Assembly (NCBI GenBank): GCA_002383425.1
Contig: DFYV01000014.1
Span: 13,649-28,812, forward strand
DNA from: Bacteroidales bacterium UBA4073
Lineage (GTDB): Bacteria; Bacteroidota; Bacteroidia; Bacteroidales; Tenuifilaceae
Reading direction: 5' to 3'
DNA length: 15,164 nucleotides
Shown: piece after piece, positions 5,630-13,549 of the stretch
Layout of the letters: each line of letters begins with the position of its first letter
How positions within the stretch are numbered: the first letter of the stretch is position 1
Notes under the pieces: generated by a model
What the model was told of the DNA's origin: nothing
Seen by the model: the letters and a program-made list of their open reading frames with translations, nothing else
Database searches by the model: none
Translations under genes and position numbers: made by a program

Positions 5630-7993
5630 TTATATACCGACAATGGTAAATTCAACCCTTCGGTTCTCAGCGCGTCCTTTAGCGGTGGCGTTGCTTGCCT
5701 TGGGTTTACTTAGCCCATAGCCTTTTGATGTAATTCTTTCCTTCGGAATACCCATTCCTATAATGTAATCGGCTACCGACTTAGCCCTTGCCTCCGACAG
5801 CCTCTGGTTAACCGCAACTGAGCCTGTATTATCGGTATGCCCTCCTATTTCCACAATAACATTGGGATACTCGTTCAGGAACTCAACCAGGGCGTTAAGC
5901 GAGCGGAACGATTGTGGCTTTAGCACAGCTTTCCCAATATCGAAATAAATAAAGTCGATATTAACGGTCTGGCCTATTTCTATTGGGGTTACGTAAAAGT
6001 TTTTGGCAATTTTAGTTCCCTTCTTAACCCTTGTTAGGTCAACCTGCTCGTATTTATTATAAAAGTTTTTAACCGAGGGTAAAATATCGTATGAAACACC
6101 AACCGGTAATTTTAGGGTATAGCTGGCAGTAGTGGAATCGTATATAAACCCACGGGTCTCGGTTCCATTTACCTTTAGCTTTACAGGAATATCCTTTTCT
6201 ACGGGTTGTCCTGTTTTCAAATTAATCACTTTACCACTAAGAATGGCCATGTTGGCATCCTTACGCTCGGCGTAAACCTCATGTTTAACCAGGGCATACT
6301 CCACGTAACCGGTTAAGTCGAGCTGATTTTCGAGCTGATTATAATCCTTTGAAGCAATAGCGGTGGTGTACTTTTGCCCGAAAGGTAAACGTACCTTGAA
6401 CTCTCCCGAAACGGGATCGATTTTTACACTGTCGGTAACAGTACCGTTAATGATAAGTTTTGGTGAAGATGCCCCAATAATTGGGTTAAATGTTGAATTA
6501 TCGAGTGCTACACCAGCAACTTCAACCCAAGGAACCGAAGTGGCATAAAAATCAACCTGCTTTTCGGTATAGAATTTGGCATTGCTAACGTCAATTGTAT
6601 CGGCCTTGGCGGTAAAGTTAGGGAGTTGCAAGCTGAGAATATACCTATTGCCCAAGGGCAATGTTGCGCTGTACCTGGCAATGTCGGTCTCATACTTAAC
6701 CGAATCGCTTGCAGCCCCATTTACAAGAACACTGTACTTCATTTCAGGGGCAATTGGTAATCCTGTACGCGTGTTTATCACCTTACCATAAACTTTTACT
6801 ATGGGAACGGGTTCAACAAAAAGGTTACGATTCATTTCGGTATATTCCTTTACCGAGGTAAAATCAAGAGTATCGGTTATGCCAATCCAGTTGGCAAGTT
6901 CAGGTTTAACCGCATACTTTTGTCCAAATGGCAAAATCATCTCAAAGGATGCTGAAATCTTATCGAGTTTAATTTTTTCAGGAACCTCACCGTTAACCTT
7001 AATGGAGTAGTTGGTATCGGCAAGCATAAGGCTTTGGTCGGCCTTGTTCATTACCAACCCCGATACCTTAACAAACGGGAACTCTTCGTAAATTTTAACT
7101 CTCATTATTTCTGAATGTTCCTTTTGGGCTTTTGAGGTGCAGTAGTATGCCCAGCTCTCCTTGTCATTCAGCCTGTAATAGTTTTCCCATCCGGGGGTAT
7201 TAATGGTATCGTTTAAAGCAACTGGTGCCGACCAGTTAAGGTAGGTATCGTCGGTTCGGTTAGCCATATAAATATCATTGTTGCCATCTACCTTGCAGCT
7301 AAAGTAAAGCGCATTCCCGTCCTTGCTTAAGAATGGAGCCTCATAGCTATCGCCAAGGTTCCCATCGCCAATTTTAACCTTTTTAGGTTTTGAATAGCTA
7401 TCGCCCTGTTTTACAGAAAGGTAGATAGAGTGATTTTTGCCTCCTGCACGCTTACTAAACGATAAAAGTAGATACTTACCATCGGGGGTGAGGTAAGCCG
7501 TTGTGGTTAAGCCCTTGTTCATCCTGGTATATCCCTTAAGGTTTAAAGGCATGGGCTTGCTCCATGTATTTTCATCAACTTTTTCAATTACCGATAGCCC
7601 CCTATCAACCCAATACTTCCCGTCATTGGAAAATTGTCCGTTGATTAGAAATGTTTTACCATCATCAAGAATGCTAAAAATGGCATTGTAACGACCAATA
7701 TTAATGGCATTAGGCAGATGTTTTGCTTCGCTCCATGTGCCATCGGCGTTAAGGGTGGTGTACCATATATCCTGGCTATCAATTTCACCAAACCTGTTGT
7801 CAGGATGATTTACGCGGGTAAAGTAAAGGGTTTTACCATCGGGGCTTAGCATTGGGTTGATCTCAGCATAGCCGGAATTTATTTCACCGCTTAGCTTTTG
7901 CGGGGTAAAACCGGTTTGAGCCAGTATGGTAGTACCCAAGCTGATAATGCCAAGTGTTATTAAGATGGCCTTGCTTACTATTCTACGTTTCAT
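5630..7993 (-). CDS. Secreted propeller / repeat / OmpA protein (PD40-CRD-like-OmpA)
   Basis: The 787-residue product probably ties the outer envelope to peptidoglycan. Signal peptide MKRRIVSK... ends with ILA|Q. Residues about 30-300 contain PD40 beta-propeller strands (SPDGKTLYF, TPDGKYLLLSF, SKDGNALYFSCKVDGNNDIYMA). Four tandem beta-rich repeats follow at about 307-396, 397-487, 488-581 and 582-671, each with a V-x-G-x-V start, a VNG turn and an LPxGxxY strand, like carboxypeptidase regulatory (CRD) domains. The OmpA C-terminal domain spans about 675-785, with GGHTDNTG, NQRLSEARAKSV and GRAENRRVEF carrying the Asp and Arg that normally grip diaminopimelate. I chose ATG 7993 for its classic signal peptide; the frame is open to 8038. 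Domain content recalls PorE/SprE-like type IX secretion or gliding partners, but no TPR is present and the upstream gene is DUF5723, so a T9SS role is only a possibility. Stop is followed by a hairpin terminator. Confidence 0.85.
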   Translation of the reverse strand: MKRRIVSKAILITLGIISLGTTILAQTGFTPQKLSGEINSGYAEINPMLSPDGKTLYFTRVNHPDNRFGEIDSQDIWYTTLNADGTWSEAKHLPNAINIGRYNAIFSILDDGKTFLINGQFSNDGKYWVDRGLSVIEKVDENTWSKPMPLNLKGYTRMNKGLTTTAYLTPDGKYLLLSFSKRAGGKNHSIYLSVKQGDSYSKPKKVKIGDGNLGDSYEAPFLSKDGNALYFSCKVDGNNDIYMANRTDDTYLNWSAPVALNDTINTPGWENYYRLNDKESWAYYCTSKAQKEHSEIMRVKIYEEFPFVKVSGLVMNKADQSLMLADTNYSIKVNGEVPEKIKLDKISASFEMILPFGQKYAVKPELANWIGITDTLDFTSVKEYTEMNRNLFVEPVPIVKVYGKVINTRTGLPIAPEMKYSVLVNGAASDSVKYETDIARYSATLPLGNRYILSLQLPNFTAKADTIDVSNAKFYTEKQVDFYATSVPWVEVAGVALDNSTFNPIIGASSPKLIINGTVTDSVKIDPVSGEFKVRLPFGQKYTTAIASKDYNQLENQLDLTGYVEYALVKHEVYAERKDANMAILSGKVINLKTGQPVEKDIPVKLKVNGTETRGFIYDSTTASYTLKLPVGVSYDILPSVKNFYNKYEQVDLTRVKKGTKIAKNFYVTPIEIGQTVNIDFIYFDIGKAVLKPQSFRSLNALVEFLNEYPNVIVEIGGHTDNTGSVAVNQRLSEARAKSVADYIIGMGIPKERITSKGYGLSKPKASNATAKGRAENRRVEFTIVGI

Positions 7994-8047
7994 CGTATTA
8001 TTAACCTTTAAAATGAATAACTGCAAAAGAGAATACATACTAAGATT

Positions 8048-9394
8048 TTAACGGTAAGGTAAACCTTGCTGCGGGTTAACCCTGCCAAAAACAAGGTTTA
8101 TTCCCACCCTAACATTGGCATTGGTAAATGCTAATGGGTCGATTACCGGGTATATATTATCAGCAACAATGAAAATTTGGAGCGGGCCAGGTTTAATAAC
8201 TATACCAGCACCCAGGTTTGGGATAGACCGTTGGTAAATGGATGCCGTTCCAACAACCTGGAAGAACCTGCCAATACCCTGGGAAAACCCAAGGGTAACC
8301 GAAGGGTATAGCCTCTTGTTATAGAATGTCGCAAAGGTAACCCCAAGCGTTGTACGACGGGTTAAATTATAGTTTGCCGAAAAATAGAATTTGGGATTTA
8401 ACCACGTGGTGTATGAATCCGCAATTGTGTCGCGGGTAAAATCGTCTTCGGTCTTTTCGAGCAGCGAGTCAACATCAACATCATTCCCCTTAAGCAAGTC
8501 ACCCAAAACGTCTAACCCTTCAAACCTGGTAACCCCTTTCAGGGTATAGGTTTGAATTTCATCCTTCCATTTAATAAATCCAATATCGGTAAAAGAGAAT
8601 GAAATCTTCATTTTTTCATCGAACTTGTATGTAGCACCACCACTAATAGCAAACCCTTTATTTGCAAAACCTGTTAATTTATTGGTAACCCATTGGCCAT
8701 CTACCACATCAAAGTCAATATCTCCATCAACATTTTTGGGTATGCCGGAAGTTCGAAGCTGTGCATCGGCTGCTGCTGTATGGGCATACATAGCGGTGTC
8801 AATCTCAATCTTAAACTCTTTAGGATTAAAATTGACATTTGCTAACCCTTGCAAAAGGCTTACCCTCCCGGCAAACGTCCATCGCGGTAAATCTTTTAGG
8901 TATCCAACGGTGTACTCGTTATAAACCGAAACATCGGTTTTCAGGTTTGATAAATCGATGGTGGAACCTACGAATTGCTTATTCCCCTCAATAGCTAAGC
9001 TAAATAGGTCGCGAGGGTACTGCAGTGTTGCTGAAGTGTTTTGGCGAACGGCAAACCATGCAAACGATGATTTGACTTTAAACCGGATGTGGAAAATATC
9101 GGCGTTTTCAGCAACATATATCAAGTTCTTATCGTTCATGTCGCCTAACAGGCTGTTGAGATTAACATACATGGTATCGGTACGGTAATCCATGAAATTT
9201 TTTGGCTGGAAACCATTACTTATGGCTTGTCCAAAAACGCTAAAGCCTGAGCTGAACGAGTGCTCAGGGATGGTAGTAGGATTCACAAACGATGCCTGAA
9301 AAACATTGTGCATGAATGGCAAGGTTACCTCCGGCTGTGCTTTCGCAAGTAATGATACAAATAGCACGAATGGCAGAAAAATATATCGTTTCAT
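8048..9394 (-). CDS. DUF5723-family outer-membrane beta-barrel protein
   Basis: The product (448 residues) carries a signal peptide MKRYIFLPFVLFVSLLAKA|Q and alternating beta-strand sequence throughout, with an N-terminal FVNPTTIPEHSFSSGFSVFG segment and a C-terminal strand VRVGINLVFGRVNP. This pattern fits DUF5723, a Bacteroidota family that looks like outer-membrane barrels of the PorV/FadL sort; its function is not established. An acidic loop (DVLGDLLKGNDVDVDSLLEKTEDD) interrupts the barrel near the middle. The frame extends 9 nt upstream to a TTG at 9403, but the ATG at 9394 gives a standard signal peptide and was preferred. It lies 26 nt after the lipoprotein gene and 54 nt before the OmpA-type gene, which makes a single transcript likely and suggests the three products form one assembly. 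The family name rests on recall of pattern, not on a search. Confidence 0.7.
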   Translation of the reverse strand: MKRYIFLPFVLFVSLLAKAQPEVTLPFMHNVFQASFVNPTTIPEHSFSSGFSVFGQAISNGFQPKNFMDYRTDTMYVNLNSLLGDMNDKNLIYVAENADIFHIRFKVKSSFAWFAVRQNTSATLQYPRDLFSLAIEGNKQFVGSTIDLSNLKTDVSVYNEYTVGYLKDLPRWTFAGRVSLLQGLANVNFNPKEFKIEIDTAMYAHTAAADAQLRTSGIPKNVDGDIDFDVVDGQWVTNKLTGFANKGFAISGGATYKFDEKMKISFSFTDIGFIKWKDEIQTYTLKGVTRFEGLDVLGDLLKGNDVDVDSLLEKTEDDFTRDTIADSYTTWLNPKFYFSANYNLTRRTTLGVTFATFYNKRLYPSVTLGFSQGIGRFFQVVGTASIYQRSIPNLGAGIVIKPGPLQIFIVADNIYPVIDPLAFTNANVRVGINLVFGRVNPQQGLPYR

Positions 9395-9420
9395 TGGTAA
9401 CAAGTTATTACTTTTTTACA

Positions 9421-11112
9421 CTATAAATCGTTTAAATCGATAGTTCCTTCAAGCTCAACGCTAAGCATAGCCTGAAGGGTGTTGGTTGATTCAACCACAA
9501 CATTTTGCTGGGTGCTTCCTCCGGTCTGCATCCTGACCTCCAAAACCATTTTAGTGGCGATTTCCATCATATCGTACTTACTTTTATCAATATCGATGTA
9601 AGCATAATGGGTAGTTGGTGCCGAAGTTTTACCGGTGGTTGGGTTAATTTGCGAACTCTTTACCAGCAGTAGCTCCGAAGCATCGTCGTACAGCTTGGTA
9701 AGCAACGTGTCGGCATCATCATAGAATAAGCCCTGAAAGTACACATTCAAGGGTATGCTGTTTATGAGCTTAAGCTTAAGCCTGATTTTTAACGAATTGT
9801 CGTTAACCAAATTCAAATCCTCTTCTAAATTGGGTAGATCAACTTCCACGGTATCACGAATTACTAAATTTTCAATCCAGCCAACAAGCGGAAACTCTAT
9901 TTCATTAATCATCTTTAATGTTGATGATTTTTTTACGAAGTAATTGTGATTATCAGAGGCATCGCCCACAACCAGGGAAGATTGAACTAAAATGGAATCG
10001 GGGGCAATGGCCAGAAAATCCTCAAGGTTAGAATTTTGATGATCAACGTACATTGAGTCGTACTGAGGCTGCTGCTGGGTTAATGAGGCTTGGTAGTCAA
10101 TACCATTGGTTTGAGTTACTAACAGCGAACCCGCAGGGGGTACCCCTTCGTTTACAAGGTTAACCTGCTGTCCTGTATTTGAGTTTGTGGACTTGAAGGT
10201 GTTAATGTCAAAACCCAAAGGAATTCCAAATGCGTTCTCAAACTTCATGGTCAATTTAGGTTCAGCCAGGGAAAAATCGGCTTCGAACGCCGAGGAGAAA
10301 GCATCAAGGTTTAGCTTAATATCATTTAATGGGAAAGTCTCATTCAATTTCCCTACGATGTACTCAAAATCCAATCCGCTAAGCGATAGCTGAATATCGG
10401 CATAATCGGTAGTTGTAATAGGATTACCTAACGAATGGATGGTGAGTTTAACCTCTACCCTAAAAGTGTTATAAAGCGTTCCATCGGTTAGGTTAAGGGT
10501 ATAATTTGCCAGCGATGAAATTTGATTGGTGTAAGTTTGCGAAGGAAGAGTTCTATCCATAATAAATACAAGGGTATCGCCTTGTGCGTCGAGAACCGAA
10601 GGGAACTTAATTTCAGCCTTAATGTCGTTTTGGAAATGGTTAACCACTGAAATATTGAGGCTACCAGCCGTTAGTTTAACGGTTTTTACCTCTGCACCTG
10701 CAATGCTATTATAGGTTTCGCTTAATTCCTTTGTAATGGGGCCTAAAGAATCTCCAGAAGGTAAAATTCCACCGGGGACCTCGCTGGCGTCGAGCTGGTA
10801 AACCTTGCTGAAATTGAAATCAGGGAAAGAGTACCTGGTGGCCGCATCAAAAAGATCGAGTGTATCCCTGAACGCAATGAAAAAACGGGTATCGCCGGGT
10901 TTTGTGAAAATTATGGTGTTAGCATCTTCGCCTTCAACAACATCGCTAAACGAGATGGTTGAATTCACTGCTGGTACAACCATCTGAGGGGATGTGGGTT
11001 CCACCTTAATATTGTCAAACTGCGAGAAGTCATAACAACCACCCAGCATTACCAAACCCGCAACCAGTAACGAACCTATCAGGAATTTTGTTCTTACCAT
11101 AACCTTGTACAT
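9421..11112 (-). CDS. Large lipoprotein of unknown function
   Basis: The 563-residue product starts with a lipoprotein signal peptide: basic MYKVMVRTK, hydrophobic core, lipobox LGGC with lipidated Cys26, then YDFSQFD. The rest is rich in beta-prone sequence with many Asp, Asn, Thr and Ser and few Cys, as in exported adhesin-like or scaffold proteins. I recognise no domain. An acidic residue two places after the Cys may influence sorting, but I cannot say whether the protein faces the periplasm or the surface. A second ATG at 11100 (MVRTKFLIG) is equally plausible. It is the first gene of the cluster with DUF5723 and the OmpA-type protein, with only 26 nt to the next start. Upstream, 213 nt separate it from ppiD and hold a terminator and a palindrome; no full-match -7 box was found there. 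Confidence 0.75.
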   Translation of the reverse strand: MYKVMVRTKFLIGSLLVAGLVMLGGCYDFSQFDNIKVEPTSPQMVVPAVNSTISFSDVVEGEDANTIIFTKPGDTRFFIAFRDTLDLFDAATRYSFPDFNFSKVYQLDASEVPGGILPSGDSLGPITKELSETYNSIAGAEVKTVKLTAGSLNISVVNHFQNDIKAEIKFPSVLDAQGDTLVFIMDRTLPSQTYTNQISSLANYTLNLTDGTLYNTFRVEVKLTIHSLGNPITTTDYADIQLSLSGLDFEYIVGKLNETFPLNDIKLNLDAFSSAFEADFSLAEPKLTMKFENAFGIPLGFDINTFKSTNSNTGQQVNLVNEGVPPAGSLLVTQTNGIDYQASLTQQQPQYDSMYVDHQNSNLEDFLAIAPDSILVQSSLVVGDASDNHNYFVKKSSTLKMINEIEFPLVGWIENLVIRDTVEVDLPNLEEDLNLVNDNSLKIRLKLKLINSIPLNVYFQGLFYDDADTLLTKLYDDASELLLVKSSQINPTTGKTSAPTTHYAYIDIDKSKYDMMEIATKMVLEVRMQTGGSTQQNVVVESTNTLQAMLSVELEGTIDLNDL

Positions 11113-11217
11113 TTAAAATTAATTTCAGTATTGTCGTACCTCAAACAAGTGCTCAAGATACAAATTGTTTTCATTCAAGTCAAGTCATAAAACCAATCAA
11201 ATTGAATTTAACGGAAA

Positions 11218-11243
11218 TAGGGACGCACGGCAGTGCATCCCTA
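11218..11243. repeat. REP-like imperfect palindrome
   Basis: TAGGGA-c-GCAC (11218-11228) pairs with GTGC-a-TCCCTA (11233-11243) around the loop GGCA: ten pairs and one mismatch (C11224/A11237). The GTAGGGACGCAC-type stem resembles widespread REP-like palindromes dispersed between genes in many bacterial genomes. Only one copy was found here. There is no T-run, so it is not a terminator. Confidence 0.6.
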
Positions 11244-11274
11244 CTTCAAAAAACATCACAATTATGTCATCATT

Positions 11275-11309
11275 AAAAAAAGTAAGGGGAAATATTCATT
11301 CCCCCTTAC
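11275..11309 (-). terminator. Intrinsic terminator of ppiD
   Basis: On the - strand GTAAGGGG (11309-11302) pairs with CCCCTTAC (11289-11282), 8 bp closed by a loop that can zip further, and is followed directly by seven Ts (11281-11275). It lies 16 nt after the ppiD stop, separating ppiD from the lipoprotein cluster. Confidence 0.85.
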
Positions 11310-11325
11310 ATGTCATTTCCTGTTA

Positions 11326-13431
11326 CTAGTAAAAATTGTACCTTTTATCAACTACTCCTGCGCTGTTCTTTAGGGCTTCGAACACCTCGTAGTAAGAACG
11401 GGACTCGTACATATTGCTAATCCTATATTTTTCGGCACTGGGATTGGTATCGCCTTCCTCTTTAATCAAGGATGTAACGGTTAAAACGTAAACCCCACTA
11501 TTCCCTTTGACTGGCCCTGATAGTTTGCCTTCAGGCGATACCGAGGCAACCCCAATAACTGCCGGTTCTAAGCCTGCATAAGGGATGGTTAATGAGCTGA
11601 GAGCAACATTTTCAGCTTTTTCAACATTTACCCCCAGTAATTGGGCAACGTCAAAGATATCATTTTGGCCATTCATGGTTTTCTTAACCTTATCCATTAA
11701 AAGGTCGGCCTTTTTTTCGCGAATCACACGAACCTTTACATCCGATGCCACCTGCTTAAGCGGAGCAATTCCCTCCTCACGGATTTCAGTAAGTGCAGCT
11801 ACAACATAGCTATCGCCAAACTGCATCACTTCAGAAACATCGCCTTTTTCGGCACGAAAGGCCCAACGAATAAGTTCACGGGGTTGCTCAAGGCCAGCAA
11901 TACTCATATCGTTTTGTAAAAGGTTGTTGGCTACCCTGCGGGTGTATTTGTTTTGATCGGCAACTGCTGCAAACTTTTCGTAATTACGATTATTCCCGGC
12001 AAAAGCAGATGCCTGGTTGTACACCTGCGAGGTGGTATATGTACTTGGAACAATTTTACGCTCAAGGGTAGCAATTTGAACTTTCTTTTCTTCCTTACCT
12101 TTGTCAACTACCTGAAGAACATGGAATCCAAACTGGGTTTCCACAACCTTTACCTCTCCTTTACTACTGCTAAACGATGCCTTATCGAACTCGGGGACCA
12201 TCATCCCGCTGGAGAACCAACCCAAATCACCGCCCATCTCCTTTGAACCAGGATCGTCGGAGTGCTTTGCTGCAAGTTGTTCCCAGCTTCCACCGCGCCT
12301 AATAACATTCAGTATGCTATCAGCCTTAGCCTTAGCCATTTCCCGTTCATCGGCCGACTGCCCACGTAACCCGATCAAAATATGCCGTGCCTTTACACTA
12401 TCGGGCATCATCTTAATGTCAACCAATCTTAATGCTTTAAAGCTATCGCCATCGCGATAAATATCCAGTACGGCTCCCACTGGATTTGAAAATGCCCAGG
12501 TGCGAACATTCTCAGGTAACTCCGAGGCCTTATAGTACTTGGAATCGAACTTGGTGTCGGAATTTAAAGTAACATACTGTGCCGGGTCGGAGGTGGCAAT
12601 AAACTCGGGTAAGGCTTTTCTGATCCAGGTTTCTGCATCGTTTATATCGCTTCCCGATGGAAGGATTGGAAAAACAACATACTCAATATCGCGCGAAGCG
12701 GTTTGCTTGTAATCGTTCTTATGTAACCTGTAGTATTCCTTAATATCGCTACTGGTTACATTGACTAATGAATCGGGGATCGACTGATAAGAGGCAACGG
12801 CGTAATCAAAATTAACCTTTGTGATTCTTTCGTCCTGGGCACGTTTGATTTGTAGCGAAGTAACCCCTAATCCTTTGCGAATAAGAGCGAGGTACTTGTT
12901 GAACAGGCGATCTTTCTGGATTTCATTTTCAATGAATAACCAGTAGGTTTTAGCCCTTGGATCGTTACCCATGTTCTGTATGAAGTTGGTTATAAAGGCT
13001 TTGTTTACCTCACCTGTTTGGGGATCGCCAAACTGCTGCCTGATGAATGGGTGAATGTTCCTACCCTGAACCATATCAAAAAGTTCATCGGGATGAATCC
13101 CAAGACCTAAAAGTTGATACTCGGGTTGCAGGATATTTGCCCTAAGAATGTCTTGCCATACCTGTTCGCGAATCTGAAGCATTTGCTGCTCGTTAAGGGC
13201 AGTTTGCTGCGAAAAGAGCTTTTGCAGATTTTCGCTTTCATCTACCTTAGACTGGTACTCCTCGTAGGAGATAGAGCTACCGGCTATTTTGGCAATCTCC
13301 ATTTGGGAACGGTTAAAAAATACCCCTCCCGAAGTGATAAGATCTCCAAGTATAAAGGCAAGAAGAGCCAAACCAATTACTACTGAAACCAACACGCCTG
13401 CTCGGTTTCTAATTCTTTCGAGTGTTGCCAT
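11326..13431 (-). CDS. ppiD: PpiD-type periplasmic peptidyl-prolyl isomerase/chaperone
   Basis: PpiD is anchored in the inner membrane near the Sec channel and helps exported proteins fold. The 701-residue product has a short cytoplasmic N-terminus (MATLERIRNRAG), one membrane helix (about 11-33), a SurA-N-like chaperone region (about 45-240) and one clear parvulin domain at about 345-445 with ARHILI (348-353), GGDLGWF (400-406) and FGFHVLQV (434-441). Two other segments, WAFSNPVGAVLDIYRDGDSFKALRLVDI before it and WAFRAEKGDVSEVMQFGDSYVVAALTEI after it, look like degenerate parvulin halves, consistent with the mostly non-catalytic layout of PpiD. Length suits Bacteroidota PpiD (about 700). It has its own -7 box (13454-13461) and terminator, so it is a single-gene unit. 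Placed next to outer-membrane genes, its clients could include the adjacent lipoprotein and barrel, but that is inference. Confidence 0.9.
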   Translation of the reverse strand: MATLERIRNRAGVLVSVVIGLALLAFILGDLITSGGVFFNRSQMEIAKIAGSSISYEEYQSKVDESENLQKLFSQQTALNEQQMLQIREQVWQDILRANILQPEYQLLGLGIHPDELFDMVQGRNIHPFIRQQFGDPQTGEVNKAFITNFIQNMGNDPRAKTYWLFIENEIQKDRLFNKYLALIRKGLGVTSLQIKRAQDERITKVNFDYAVASYQSIPDSLVNVTSSDIKEYYRLHKNDYKQTASRDIEYVVFPILPSGSDINDAETWIRKALPEFIATSDPAQYVTLNSDTKFDSKYYKASELPENVRTWAFSNPVGAVLDIYRDGDSFKALRLVDIKMMPDSVKARHILIGLRGQSADEREMAKAKADSILNVIRRGGSWEQLAAKHSDDPGSKEMGGDLGWFSSGMMVPEFDKASFSSSKGEVKVVETQFGFHVLQVVDKGKEEKKVQIATLERKIVPSTYTTSQVYNQASAFAGNNRNYEKFAAVADQNKYTRRVANNLLQNDMSIAGLEQPRELIRWAFRAEKGDVSEVMQFGDSYVVAALTEIREEGIAPLKQVASDVKVRVIREKKADLLMDKVKKTMNGQNDIFDVAQLLGVNVEKAENVALSSLTIPYAGLEPAVIGVASVSPEGKLSGPVKGNSGVYVLTVTSLIKEEGDTNPSAEKYRISNMYESRSYYEVFEALKNSAGVVDKRYNFY

Positions 13432-13453
13432 TTATAAGTATATTTATAAGATA

Positions 13454-13461
13454 CAAAACTA
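13454..13461 (-). promoter_or_regulatory. -7 box for ppiD
   Basis: On the - strand this reads TAGTTTTG, matching TAnnTTTG, 22 nt before the ppiD ATG. The surrounding 118-nt gap is AT-rich. A confident -33 TTTG is not visible. Confidence 0.5.
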
Positions 13462-13549
13462 ATTTTCGAGCCACGAATATAGTAATTTTCAACAATAAGC
13501 AATTTAGCAATTTGATATTTTTTACCAACCGCCAAATAGGGGTGACCTC

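Noticed and set aside
8625..8924. 99-codon + strand open frame inside the DUF5723 gene, and similar antisense frames elsewhere
   Set aside because: They lie entirely within confident genes on the other strand and show no recognisable protein features.
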